Under the pieces are notes generated by a model. It saw only the letters and a list, made by a program, of their open reading frames with translations. It was not told the DNA's origin and ran no database searches. The translations under genes and the position numbers were made by a program. Positions 11,501-24,900 of a DNA stretch of 64,000 nucleotides are shown in pieces. Positions within the stretch are counted from its first letter, which is position 1; every line of letters starts with the position of its first letter. Source of the stretch: Mesostigma viride (lineage: Eukaryota > Streptophyta > Mesostigmatophyceae > Mesostigmatales > Mesostigmataceae); NCBI GenBank assembly GCA_009746045.1, contig RPFO01000643.1:699089-763088 (forward strand), in the 5' to 3' direction.

Positions 11501-14304
11501 CCGCGCACGCAAGGGGCGGCTGCACACACACGTACACACACCATGCACGCAATTGCTGGCATGCAAACACACCCACTGCCCGCACATGTACATCCACCGC
11601 GCACGCAAGGGGCGCCTGCACCCACATGTACATACACCATGCACGCAAGGACAAGGATGAACACACATGTACACACACCATGCACGCAAGGGCCGGCTGC
11701 ACACACACGTACATACACCATGCACGCAAGGGCCGGCATGCACACACACGTACATACACTGCGCACGCAAGGGGCAACTGCACACACACGTACACACCAT
11801 GCACGGAAGGGACGGCTGCACTCACATGTACATCCACCGCGCAACCACGGGGCGGCTGCACACACACGTACATACACCGCGCACGCAAGGGGCGGCTGCA
11901 CACACACGTACATACACCGCGCACGCAAGGGGCGGCTGCACACACACGTACACACACCTTGCACGCAATTGCCGGCATGCACACACACGTACATCCACCG
12001 CGCACGCAAGGGGCAACTGCCCACACATGTACACACACCGCGCACGCAAGGGCCGGCTGCACACACACGTACATACACCGCGCACGCAAGGGGCAACTGC
12101 ACACACACGTACACACACCATGCACGCAAGGGCCGGCTGCACTCACATGTACACACACCATGCACGCAAGGGCCGGCTGCACACACACTTACACACACAA
12201 TGCACGCTTGGGGCAACGGCACTCACATGTACATACACCATGCACGCAAGGGGCGGCTGCACACACACGTACACACACCATGCACGCAAGGAGCTTCTTC
12301 ACGCACAGGTACACACACCATGCACGCAAGGTTCGGCTGCACACACATGTACATCCACCGCGCACGCAAGGGGCGAGTGCAAACACATGTACATACACCG
12401 CGCACGCAAGGGGCAACTGCCCACACATGTACATCCACCGCGCACGCAAGGGGCGGCTGCACACACGTGTACATCCACCGCGCACGCAAGGGGCGGCTGC
12501 ACACACACGTACACACACCATGCACGCAAGGGCCGGCATGCACACACAGTACACACACCGCGCACGCAAGGGGCGGCTGCACACACACGTACATACACTG
12601 CGCACGCAAGGGGCTGCTGCACACACACTTACACTCACCATGCACGCAAGGTCCGGCTGCACACACACGTACACACACCATGCACGCAAGGGCCGGCATG
12701 CACACACACGTACACACACCATGCACGCAAGGGGCAACTGCACACACATGTACACACACCACGCACGCAAGGGGCGGCTGCACACACACGTACATACACC
12801 GCCCACGCAAGGACCGGCTCCACTCACATGTACATCCACCGCGCAACCACGGGGCGGCTGCACACACACGTACATACACCGCGCACGCAAGGGGCTGCTG
12901 CACACACACTTACACACAAAATGCACGCTTGGGGCGACGGCACTCACATGTACATACACCGCGCACGAAAGGGGTGGCTGCACACACACGTACATCCACC
13001 GCGCACGCAAGGGGCGGCTGCACACACACATACATACACCATGCACGCAAGGGGCGAGTGCAAAAACATGTACATACACCGCGCACGCAAGGGGCAACTG
13101 CCCACACATGGACATACACTGCGCACGCAAGGGGAGGCTGCATTAACACGTACATACACCGCGCACGCAAGGGGCGGCTGCACACACACGTACACACACC
13201 ATGCACGCAAGGGCCGGCTGCACACACACGTACATACACCGCGCACGCAAGGGGCGGCTGCACACACACGTACATATACACCATGCACGCAAGGGGCGGC
13301 TGCACACACATGTACATCCACCGCGCACGCAAGGGGCGAGTGCACACACACGTACACACACCGCGCACGCAAGGGGCGGCTGCACACACACGTACACACA
13401 CCATGCACGCAAGGGCCGGCATGCACACACACGTACATCCACCGCGCACGCAAGGGGCAACTGCACACACATGTACACACACCGCGCACGCTTGGGGCGG
13501 CTGCACTCACATGTACACACACCGCGCACGCAAGGGCCGGCTGCACACACACTTACACTCACCATGCACGCATGGGGCGGCTGCACACACACGTACACAC
13601 ACCGCGCACGCAAGGGACGGCTGCACACACACGTACATACACCGCGCACGCAAGGGGCGGCTGCACACACACGTACATACACCATGCACGCAAGGGGCGG
13701 CTGCACACACATGTACATCCACCGCGCACGCAAGGGGCGAGTGCACACACACGTACACACACCGCGCACGCAAGGGGCGGCTGCACACACACGTACACAC
13801 ACCATGCACGCAATTGCCGGCATGCACACACACGTACATCCACCGCGCACGCAAGGGGCAACTGCACACACATGTACACACACCGCGCACGCTTGGGGCG
13901 GCTGCACTCACATGTACATACACTGCGCACGCAAGGGGCGGCTGCACACACACGTACACACACCATGCACGCAATTGCTGGCATGCACACACACCCACTG
14001 CCCGCACATGTACATCCACCGCGCACGCAAGGGGCGCCTGCACCCACATGTACATACACCGTGCACGCAAGGACAAGGATGAACACACATGTACACACAC
14101 CATGCACGCAAGGGCCGGCTGCACACACACGTACATACACCGCGCACGCAAGGGGCTGCTGCACACACACTTACACACAAAATGCACGCTTGGGGCGACG
14201 GCACTCACATGTACATACACCGCGCACGAAAGGGGTGGCTGCACACACACGTACATCCACCGCGCACGCAAGGGGCGGCTGCACACACACATACATACAC
14301 CATG
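5510..14304. repeat. 40-bp C/A-rich satellite array, block 2
   Basis: Same monomer family as block 1, with further variants (GGACAAGGATGAACAC; GCGCAACCACGGGGCGG; ATTGCTGGCATGC; CATTAACACG). Bases 5,513-8,932 are repeated almost exactly at 10,885-14,304 (offset 5,372) with scattered single-base differences, for example CTGCGCTCAC near 6,446 against CTGCACTCAC near 11,818. The first ~1.8 kb of the second copy matches 2,660-4,482 at offset 6,405, which equals 5,372 plus the 1,033 bp added by the foldback insertion and its duplicated target. No gene is called. Confidence 0.95.
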
Positions 14305-14799
14305 TGTCAAGAATCCTGTCTTGAATATGCCCATTATGCTGACCGTGCAGAAATCTATAATACGGGCAATTGTATTCGAGCCCTAATTAACAAATAGATA
14401 TGCTCGGATAGTAGTACCTAAGTGGGATTTGTCCTACGTGAATGGACACTATGACTATGTGCCAAGTTGTACAATGGCACTAGGACCATTGGTCACTATC
14501 TTCACCAGATTATAGTATTGTGTCATGTGCATGTCATACCATGCCGTACCGAGTCATGCATGCGCATGCACCATGTTCCAACATACCAGCTGTCGTTATC
14601 GACCCATTGTCGGCCCATGCCCATACCAGGGCCGCCGCCACCACTCACCTACCATAATTACCAATGTTCACGCTACCTTGAGGTAGCCATGGAAAGCCAC
14701 ACCATATGGACGTAATAAATAATTTTCCTGGCTCCTGACGCTTAAGTCGGCAATGATTCACCACCTACAAATTATTAATTTAAGTCCCCATAATAATAA
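14305..14799. repeat. 5' LTR copy (495 bp)
   Basis: Identical by eye to 16,460-16,954 over the full length (offset 2,155). Its left edge abuts the satellite at the sequence ACACCATG. Confidence 0.65.
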
Positions 14800-16459
14800 T
14801 CACACATGCCTTTAACATGGCATCGGAGGTCCGGGGCAAGATTTTTCAACGGAATTAACCAACCTCTAAGCGGCAGCTCACATTTATTGAGCGCCTTGAT
14901 CATAGTTTATATTTTCATATACGGAGCAGCTTCGTCGAATTCTTGTACTTGATACGACCATGATTATGGCGCAGATGCTACCGTGAAATTCAAGGCTTTC
15001 AATCGACTTACTTCAATGTGTGGTAACACCAAATATTCGGGGTGACACCTACCGTCGCTAAAATCCGTCAAGAATTTCCCAAGCTCCGGTGCGCAGGCCA
15101 GATCTACGCTTTTATACTTATATATGCCCGAAACTGATCAAACGCCAACATCGGTGATGGGGACGTCGGCACTGAAGCCTGGCACTCAAAAGGTGCCGGC
15201 TCTGGTTCCAGGCAGCGCCAGTGATTTTTTACCTGGCAGCACATTTTTGGCCGAGTGCAGTGCGTTCAATCGGCGCGGGGTCACTGACGGGCTCCCACTG
15301 AGCTGCGCGAGCTGTGAGCATCGACGAGAAATCGGCGGAGCTGTTTACCTCAAGAATTTTTCATGAGAACCGGTCTTTCTTTTGTACCGGCACCATTTCG
15401 CGTGGCATCAACATTCTTTTGGGCGCATTCTTTTAAACCGGAATTCTTTTTAACGGTCATCACTTCAAGAGCCCAGAGCCTGCCATGCTCCAAGTTTCCA
15501 AGAAAAAAGGGAACATTCCCTGGGTCCTGCTCTCAAGGCCAGCCTGCTGACACAGCTGCACACCACACTAAGGAGGGTGCTCACTAACCCCCACGTTGTT
15601 TTCAGCACTAGTTGCAGTTTTATAATTCAGTCACATTTAACTAGTTGCAGGCACCACTAGCAGCAGTAACAGCTAGTTGCATTATCACGTGCCAGCACTA
15701 GACACCCACTAGCAACCAGTTGCCCCATAATGTAAGCAGCAGTAACAGCACAGTCCCATCAGCACCATCACACTGGCATCAACAAGCACAGCAGGCAACA
15801 CCAGCAGGAACAGAGTACACTGCATAGTCCATGCAGGCAGCTACCCACACTTGCCTAGCCAGCAAGGAGAAGTAGTAGCACCCAGCAGCACATGCATGAC
15901 TCTCCACCACAGGCGTAGAGTAGATAGTAGCTGCAGTCAGCTGCACGCACTTGTCTAGCTAGCAAGTAGCAGTCCAGCAACCAGCTCTACATCCTCACGT
16001 CACAGTTCACCTTGTAGTAGTTGCAGTAAGTTGCACCAAACCCTGTTGGCAAACAAGTCAAAGTAGCACTACCAGCACCACACAAGACACTGTACCCACA
16101 CACAGCATAGATCGTGTGTGCACACACAACAGCTGACGTCACCGGTTTACCAGCAGCTACCAGTACCCAACGTTTCCAGCTGCAACCCTGGCATCAACCA
16201 GTACCGGCTACAGTCTGCATCCAGACTCAACACTGAGCAACCAGTCTTACAGTTTAAGAGCCTGTTTCCAGTTTGGCTCCACCCTCGTGTGGCGCACTCC
16301 ATGTGACAATATGGGGCTACACAACCTTGCCCTCATTTTTCTTGCTGTTTTATATCAAGACCAGGGTGTCGTGTAAGGAGGGAATCCACTTAGGTACCCG
16401 ACTACCCTCGCCCAGGATCTAGCATTTGTATTTATAGACAGCATCATGTGCAAGGAGGG

Positions 16460-16954
16460 TGTCAAGAATCCTGTCTTGAATATGCCCATTATGCTGACCG
16501 TGCAGAAATCTATAATACGGGCAATTGTATTCGAGCCCTAATTAACAAATAGATATGCTCGGATAGTAGTACCTAAGTGGGATTTGTCCTACGTGAATGG
16601 ACACTATGACTATGTGCCAAGTTGTACAATGGCACTAGGACCATTGGTCACTATCTTCACCAGATTATAGTATTGTGTCATGTGCATGTCATACCATGCC
16701 GTACCGAGTCATGCATGCGCATGCACCATGTTCCAACATACCAGCTGTCGTTATCGACCCATTGTCGGCCCATGCCCATACCAGGGCCGCCGCCACCACT
16801 CACCTACCATAATTACCAATGTTCACGCTACCTTGAGGTAGCCATGGAAAGCCACACCATATGGACGTAATAAATAATTTTCCTGGCTCCTGACGCTTAA
16901 GTCGGCAATGATTCACCACCTACAAATTATTAATTTAAGTCCCCATAATAATAA
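16460..16954. repeat. 3' LTR copy (495 bp)
   Basis: Direct repeat of 14,305-14,799, immediately preceded by the purine tract AAGGAGGG. A second similar purine run (AAGGAGGG) lies about 75 bp further upstream. Confidence 0.65.
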
Positions 16955-16960
16955 CCCCAT

Positions 16961-18972
16961 CCAATTGCTGCTTTAGTTCCATTGGAGTGAGGGGCTGCCA
17001 GAGAAACATGTTTATTACAAATACGTGTTAGGCACACGTCCAAGCCATTAGCTAACCTAAGAATCTGCAGTTTCTAAGCTAACTAGGCCACACAACAAGG
17101 GCCGAAACATCATACCAGTCATAAGGACCTGGGCCAGTCAAGAGGACCTGGGCTTTGTAACATCCGTCTGGCAGCAAGGGTGGGTGGGTGGGAGCTGCAA
17201 AGAGGAGTGGTTGTTGCCCCGCCACAACCCTAAGTATCCACCGTCTACCTAGTCGTAGGTGGGGTGACGGACGCCAGCCCACTGACCAACCGGCCAGTGG
17301 CGCCGCGCCGTCCCCGGTCCACAGGACTGCCCCCGGTCCACAACACAAATTGGACCCGGTCCACAGTACCGTCCCCGGTACCCCCCCCCCCACAACACCG
17401 TACCCCCCCCCCTAGTACTGGCTACCTAGTCAGACCTGTCTACTGCGGCCTCCCCTCCCCCTTTGAGACTTCCGCAGGTCATAGATAGAACGAGCGTGAG
17501 CTCACAAAATCCAATTGCTGCTTTAGTTCCATTGGAGTGAGGGGCTGCCAGAGAAACATGTTTATTACAAATACGTGTTAGGCACACGTCCAAGCCATTA
17601 GCTAACCTAAGAATCTGCAGTTTCTAAGCTAACTAGGCCACACAACAAGGGCCGAAACATCATACCAGTCATAAGGACCTGGGCCAGTCAAGAGGACCTG
17701 GGCTTTGTAACATCCCGCACCCACTACCTGGCCACTTGGCCGCAAGCTGTCGTATGGCCCAGACTTCTCGTCGCCCCCCTTGTCCCCTGCCGCTACCAGT
17801 GCTTCATTAACCAGGCGGCAATACAAGGGGGAAGCCAAAAGTATCCCCGTAGGGACCCCCCACTCGGGGGGGTTCTCACCCATATGGGCACTGCCCTCGG
17901 CAGCCACCCCTGCAGGCTCGGCAATTCTTTGTACACCTTTCTTCACAGGCATAGCACCCCCGGCACCCCAATGACGCAGCTGCGTCTGGGATCCGCTATC
18001 GCCCCGCCCTAACATCCTTCCCCTTCCCCGCTGTGCACCGTCAGTCCCAACAACTCGTCCCCGCTTAAATTACGCGGCAACGACCCCACCATTCCGCGCT
18101 GGCCGCCGGCCGCTGTCGCCTCACTTGGCACGAGGAAATGTTAGGCTGTTTAGGGTGCTGCCCCCCCTGGCGCTGGGGCTGCAGCCACCCCGCTCCTATG
18201 CTGGCCTGGGGGCTCGATTCCCCCTTCTTCCCATGCTCGTATAGCGCGCTCATGCACTATTCTTGACGATATTCATTAGCCAGGCCCAGCACATACGATA
18301 CACCACGAACTTGCCTGCGGCGTATTCCCCCTCCGCCTGTAGCTGTTGCCACCCTAGCACCACGACTGCCCCGCTTTAGTTGTCCGATCAAGAGTCACTC
18401 CCGCGTCTATCCAGACCCCTCCCGCGAGCCCGGGGTGGCGAGTACAACGCAGCAGAAATAAAACAATCTGGCACTGGCAGCTACCGCCTGCACTTCGAAC
18501 GGCAAGTTATTGGGGTGCTGCCGACCCCCGTCGCGCAGCCGTCATAACCTTAAATAAAACAGGCCCCCGAATAATAATTCGGAGGCCGGTAGCTGTGATT
18601 TACATTCGGCACCGCCATAGCAGTGCACACACGCCGTCAGTGGGCCGTCGACACAGCTGCAAAGAGGAGTGGTTGTTGCCCCGCCACAACCCTAAGTATC
18701 CACCGTCTACCTAGTCGTAGGTGGGGTGACGGACGCCAGCCCACTGACCAACCGGCCAGTGGCGCCGCGCCGTCCCCAGTCCACAGGACTGCCCCCGGTC
18801 CACAACACAAATTGGACCCGGTCCACAGTACCGTCCCCGGTACCCCCCCCCCCACAACACCGTACCCCCCCCCCTAGTACTGGCTACCTAGTCAGACCTG
18901 TCTACTGCGGCCTCCCCTCCCCCTTTGAGACTTCCGCAGGTCATAGATAGAACGAGCGTGAGCTCACAAAAT
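16961..18972. mobile_element. Tandem pair of an unknown repeat with two alternative central segments
   Basis: Layout A-x-B-A-X-B. Segment A (205 bp, starts CCAATTGCTG) is at 16,961-17,165 and 17,511-17,715. Segment B (318 bp, ends GTGAGCTCACAAAAT, contains C9-C11 runs and repeated CCGGTCCAC) is at 17,193-17,510 and 18,655-18,972; the two B copies differ by one G/A change near 17,312/18,774. The centre is only 27 bp in the first copy (GGGTGGGTGGGTGGG-like) but 939 bp in the second. No reading frame has recognisable homology. It could be a tandemly duplicated LTR or a non-autonomous transposon; the class is undecided. Confidence 0.6.
17716..18654. other. 939-bp central segment of the second A-X-B unit, no gene recognised
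   Basis: GC-rich sequence absent from the first A-x-B copy. A minus-strand frame (18,015 down to 17,629) runs into segment A, but its product has no known motif. An inverted CCCCCGAATAATAATTCGG element lies near 18,560-18,590. I see no promoter or RNA gene here. Confidence 0.5.
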
Positions 18973-18980
18973 GCCTTTTA

Positions 18981-21900
18981 ACACCATGCACGCAAGGGGC
19001 GAGTGCAAAAACATGTACATACACCGCGCACGCAAGGGGCAACTGCCCACACATGGACATACACTGCGCACGCAAGGGGAGGCTGCATTAACACGTACAT
19101 ACACCGCGCACGCAAGGGGCGGCTGCACACACACGTACACACACCATGCACGCAAGGGCCGGCTGCACACACACGTACATACACCGCGCACGCAAGGGGC
19201 GGCTGCACACACACGTACATATACACCATGCACGCAAGGGGCGGCTGCACACACATGTACATCCACCGCGCACGCAAGGGGCGAGTGCACACACACGTAC
19301 ACACACCGCGCACGCAAGGGGCGGCTGCACACACACGTACACACCATGCACGGAAGGGACGGCTGCACTCACATGTACATCCACCGCGCAACCACGGGGC
19401 GGCTGCACACACACGTACATACACCGCGCACGCAAGGGGCGGCTGCACACACACGTACATACACCGCGCACGCAAGGGGCGGCTGCACACACACGTACAC
19501 ACACCTTGCACGCAATTGCCGGCATGCACACACACGTACATCCACCGCGCACGCAAGGGGCAACTGCCCACACATGTACACACACCGCGCACGCAAGGGC
19601 CGGCTGCACACACACGTACATACACCGCGCACGCAAGGGGCAACTGCACACACACGTACACACACCATGCACGCAAGGGCCGGCTGCACTCACATGTACA
19701 TCCACCGCGCAACCACGGGGCGGCTGCACACACACGTACATACACCGCGCACGCAAGGGGCGGCTGCACACACACGTACATCCACCGCGCACGCAAGGGG
19801 CAACTGCACACACATGTACACACACCGCGCACGCTTGGGGCGGCTGCACTCACATGTACATACACTGCGCACGCAAGGGGCGGCTGCACACACACGTACA
19901 CACACCATGCACGCAATTGCTGGCATGCACACACACCCACTGCCCGCACATGTACATCCACCGCGCACGCAAGGGGCGCCTGCACCCACATGTACATACA
20001 CCGTGCACGCAAGGACAAGGATGAACACACATGTACACACACCATGCACGCAAGGGCCGGCTGCACACACACGTACATACACCGCGCACGCAAGGGGCTG
20101 CTGCACACACACTTACACACAAAATGCACGCTTGGGGCGACGGCACTCACATGTACATCCACCGCGCACGAAAGGGGCGGCTGCACACACACGTACATCC
20201 ACCGCGCACGCAAGGGGCGGCTGCACACACACATACATACACCATGCACGCAAGGGGCGAGTGCAAAAACATGTACATACACCGCGCACGCAAGGGGCAA
20301 CTGCCCACACATGGACATACACTGCGCACGCAAGGGGAGGCTGCATTAACACGTACATACACCGCGCACGCAAGGGGCGGCTGCACACACACGTACACAC
20401 ACCATGCACGCAAGGGCCGGCTGCACACACACGTACATACACCGCGCACGCAAGGGGCGGCTGCACACACACGTACATATACACCATGCACGCAAGGGGC
20501 GGCTGCACACACATGTACATCCACCGCGCACGCAAGGGGCGAGTGCACACACACGTACACACACCGCGCACGCAAGGGGCGGCTGCACACACACGTACAC
20601 ACACCATGCACGCAAGGGCCGGCATGCACACACACGTACATCCACCGCGCACGCAAGGGGCAACTGCACACACATGTACACACACCGCGCACGCTTGGGG
20701 CGGCTGCACTCACATGTACACACACCGCGCACGCAAGGGCCGGCTGCACACACACTTACACTCACCATGCACGCATGGGGCGGCTGCACACACACGTACA
20801 CACACCGCGCACGCAAGGGACGGCTGCACACACACGTACATACACCGCGCACGCAAGGGGCGGCTGCACACACACGTACATACACCATGCACGCAAGGGG
20901 CGGCTGCACACACATGTACATCCACCGCGCACGCAAGGGGCGAGTGCACACACACGTACACACACCGCGCACGCAAGGGGCGGCTGCACACACACGTACA
21001 CACACCATGCACGCAATTGCCGGCATGCACACACACGTACATCCACCGCGCACGCAAGGGGCAACTGCACACACATGTACACACACCGCGCACGCTTGGG
21101 GCGGCTGCACTCACATGTACATACACTGCGCACGCAAGGGGCGGCTGCACACACACGTACACACACCATGCACGCAATTGCTGGCATGCACACACACCCA
21201 CTGCCCGCACATGTACATCCACCGCGCACGCAAGGGGCGCCTGCACCCACATGTACATACACCATGCACGCAAGGACAAGGATGAACACACACGTACATA
21301 CACCATGCACGCAAGGGCCGGCATGCACACACACGTACATACACTGCGCACGCAAGGGGCAACTGCACACACACGTACACACCATGCACGGAAGGGACGG
21401 CTGCACTTACATGTACATCCACCGCGCAACCACGGGGCGGCTGCACACACACGTACATACACCGCGCACGCAAGGGGCGGCTGCACACACACGTACATAC
21501 ACCGCGCACGCAAGGGGCGGCTGCACACACACGTACACACACCTTGCACGCAATTGCCGGCATGCACACACACGTACATCCACCGCGCACGCAAGGGGCA
21601 ACTGCCCACACATGTACACACACCGCGCACGCAAGGGCCGGCTGCACACACACGTACATACACCGCGCACGCAAGGGGCAACTGCACACACACGTACACA
21701 CACCATGCACGCAAGGGCCGGCTGCACTCACATGTACACACACCATGCACGCAAGGGCCGGCTGCACACACACTTACACACACAATGCACGCTTGGGGCA
21801 ACGGCACTCACATGTACATACACCATGCACGCAAGGGGCGGCTGCACACACACGTACACACACCATGCACGCAAGGAGCGACTTCACGCACAGGTACACA

Positions 21901-24900
21901 CACCATGCACGCAAGGTTCGGCTGCACACACATGTACATCCACCGCGCACGCAAGGGGCGAGTGCAAACACATGTACATACACCGCGCACGCAAGGGCCG
22001 GCTGCACTCAATTGTACATACACCGCCCATGCAAGGGGCAGCTGCACACACACGTACACACACCATGCACGCAAGGGCCGGCATGCACACACAGTACACA
22101 CACCGCGCACGCAAGGGGCGGCTGCACACACACGTACATACACTGCGCACGCAAGGGGCTGCTGCACACACACTTACACTCACCATGCACGCAAGGGGCG
22201 GCTGCACACACACGTACACACACCGCGCACGCAAGGGACGGCTGCACACACACGTACATACACCGCGCACGCAAGGGGCGGCTGCACTTACATGTACACA
22301 CACCGCGCACGCAAGGGGCGGCTGCACACACACGTACATACACCGCCCACGCAAGGACCGGCTCCACTCACATGTACATCCACCGCGCAACCACGGGGCG
22401 GCTGCACACACACGTACATACACCGCGCACGCAAGGGGCGGCTGCACACACACGTACATACACCGCGCACGCAAGGGGCGGCTGCACTCACATGTACGTA
22501 CACCGCGCACGCAAGGGGCAACTGCCCGCACATGTACATCCACCGCGCACGCAAGGGGCGAGTGCACACACACGTACACACACCGCGCACGCAAGGGGCG
22601 GCTGCACACACACGTACACACACTGCGCACGCAAGGGGCGGCTGCACTTACATGTACACACACCGCGCACGCAAGGGGCGGCTGCACACACACGTACATA
22701 CACCGCCCACGCAAGGACCGGCTCCACTCACATGTACATCCACCGCGCAACCACGGGGCGGCTGCACACACACGTACATACACCGCGCACGCAAGGGGCG
22801 GCTGCACACACACGTACATACACCGCGCACGCAAGGGGCGGCTGCACTCACATGTACGTACACCGCGCACGCAAGGGGCAACTGCCCGCACATGTACATC
22901 CACCGCGCACGCAAGGGGCGAGTGCACACACACGTACACACACCGCGCACGCAAGGGGCGGCTGCACACACACGTACACACACCATGCACGCAAGGGCCG
23001 GCATGCACACACACGTACATCCACCGCGCACGCAAGGGGCAACTGCACACACATGTACACACACCGCGCACGCTTGGGGCGGCTGCACTCACATGTACAC
23101 ACACCGCGCACGCAAGGGCCGGCTGCACACACACTTACACTCACTATGCACGCATGGGGCGGCTGCACACACACGTACACACACCGCGCACGCAAGGGAC
23201 GGCTGCACACACACGTACATCCACCGCGCACGCAAGGGGCAACTGCACACACACATTAACACACCATGCACGCAAGGGGCGGCTGCACACACATGTACAT
23301 CCACCGCGCACGCAAGGGGCGACTGACATACACCATGCACGCAAGGACAAGGATGCACACACATGTACATACACCGCGCACGCAAGGGGCGGCTGCACAC
23401 ACACGTACATACACCGCGCACGCAAGGGGCGAGTGCGCACACACGTACATACACCGCGCACGCAAGGGGCGGCTGCACACACACGTACATACACCGCGCA
23501 CGCAAGGGGCCAGTGCAAGCACATGTACATACACCATGCACGCAAGGGCCGGCATGCACAGAAACGTACATACACCGCGCACGCAAGGGGCTGCTGCACA
23601 CACACGTACACACACCATGCACGCACGGGGCGGCTGCACACACACGTACATCCACTGCGCACGCACGGGGCGACTGCACACACATGTACATAAACCATGC
23701 ACGCAAGGGGCGGCTGCACACACATGTACATCCACCGCGCACGCAAGGGGCGAGTGCAAACACACATACACACACAATGCACGCTTGGGGCAACGGCACT
23801 CACATGTACATACACCATGCACGCAAGGGGCGGCTGCACACACACGTACACACACCATGCACGCAAGGAGCGACTTCACGCACAGGTACACACACCATGC
23901 ACGCAAGGTTCGGCTGCACACACATGTACATCCACCGCGCACGCACGGGGCCAGTGCAAGCACATGTACATACACCATGCACGCAAGGGGCGGCTGCACA
24001 CACATGTACATACACCGCGCACGCAAGGGGCGAGTGCAAACACATGTACATACACCGCGCACGCAAGGGGCAACTGCCCGCACATGTACATCCACCGCGC
24101 ACGCAAGGGGCGGCTGCACACACATGTACACACACCATGCACGCAAGGACAAGGATGCACACACATGTACACACACCCTGCACGCAAGGGGCGGCTGCAC
24201 ACACACGTACACACACCGCGCACGCAAGGGGCGAGTGCAAACACATGTACATACACCATGCACGCAAGGACAAGGATGCACACACATGTACACACACCAT
24301 GCACGCAAGGGGCGGCTGCACACACACGTACATACACAATGCACGGTTGGGGCGACGGCACTCACATGTACATACACCATGCACGCAAGGACAAGGATGC
24401 ACACGCATGTACATACACCGCGCACGCAAGGGGCGGCTGCACACACATGTACATACACCATGCACGCAAGGGGCGGCTGCACACACATGTACATCCACCG
24501 CGCACGCAAGGGGCGAGTGCACACACACGTACACACACCGCGCACGCAAGGGGCGGCTGCACACACACGTACACACACCATGCACGCAATTGCCGGCATG
24601 CACACACACGTACATCCACCGCGCACGCAAGGGGCAACTGCACACACATGTACACACACCGCGCACGCTTGGGGCGGCTGCACTCACATGTACATACACT
24701 GCGCACGCAAGGGGCGGCTGCACACACACGTACACACACCATGCACGCAATTGCTGGCATGCACACACACCCACTGCCCGCACATGTACATCCACCGCGC
24801 ACGCAAGGGGCGCCTGCACCCACATGTACATACACCATGCACGCAAGGACAAGGATGAACACACACGTACATACACCATGCACGCAAGGGCCGGCATGCA

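Larger units (their letters stand above)
14305..16954. mobile_element. Non-autonomous LTR-type retroelement (TRIM/LARD-like)
   Basis: Two identical 495-bp direct repeats (14,305-14,799 and 16,460-16,954) beginning TGTCAAG enclose ~1.66 kb. A sequence at 14,818-14,829 (TGGCATCGGAGG) matches the usual tRNA-iMet primer-binding site TGGTATCAGAGC at 9 of 12 positions. A purine tract, AAGGAGGG (16,452-16,459), abuts the second repeat, like a polypurine tract. The interior has no gag, protease, RT or integrase; its best frame is ~80 codons (15,124-15,366) with no recognisable domain. The 3' end of the repeat (...CCCCATAATAATAA) is not the canonical CA, and I find no target duplication around this element alone. 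Zero divergence between the LTRs implies recent insertion or gene conversion. Confidence 0.6.

Noticed and set aside
14467-14715. 82-codon frame repeated identically at 16,622-16,870
   Set aside because: It lies inside the direct repeats (LTRs) and has no domain; the identity reflects the repeat, not selection.
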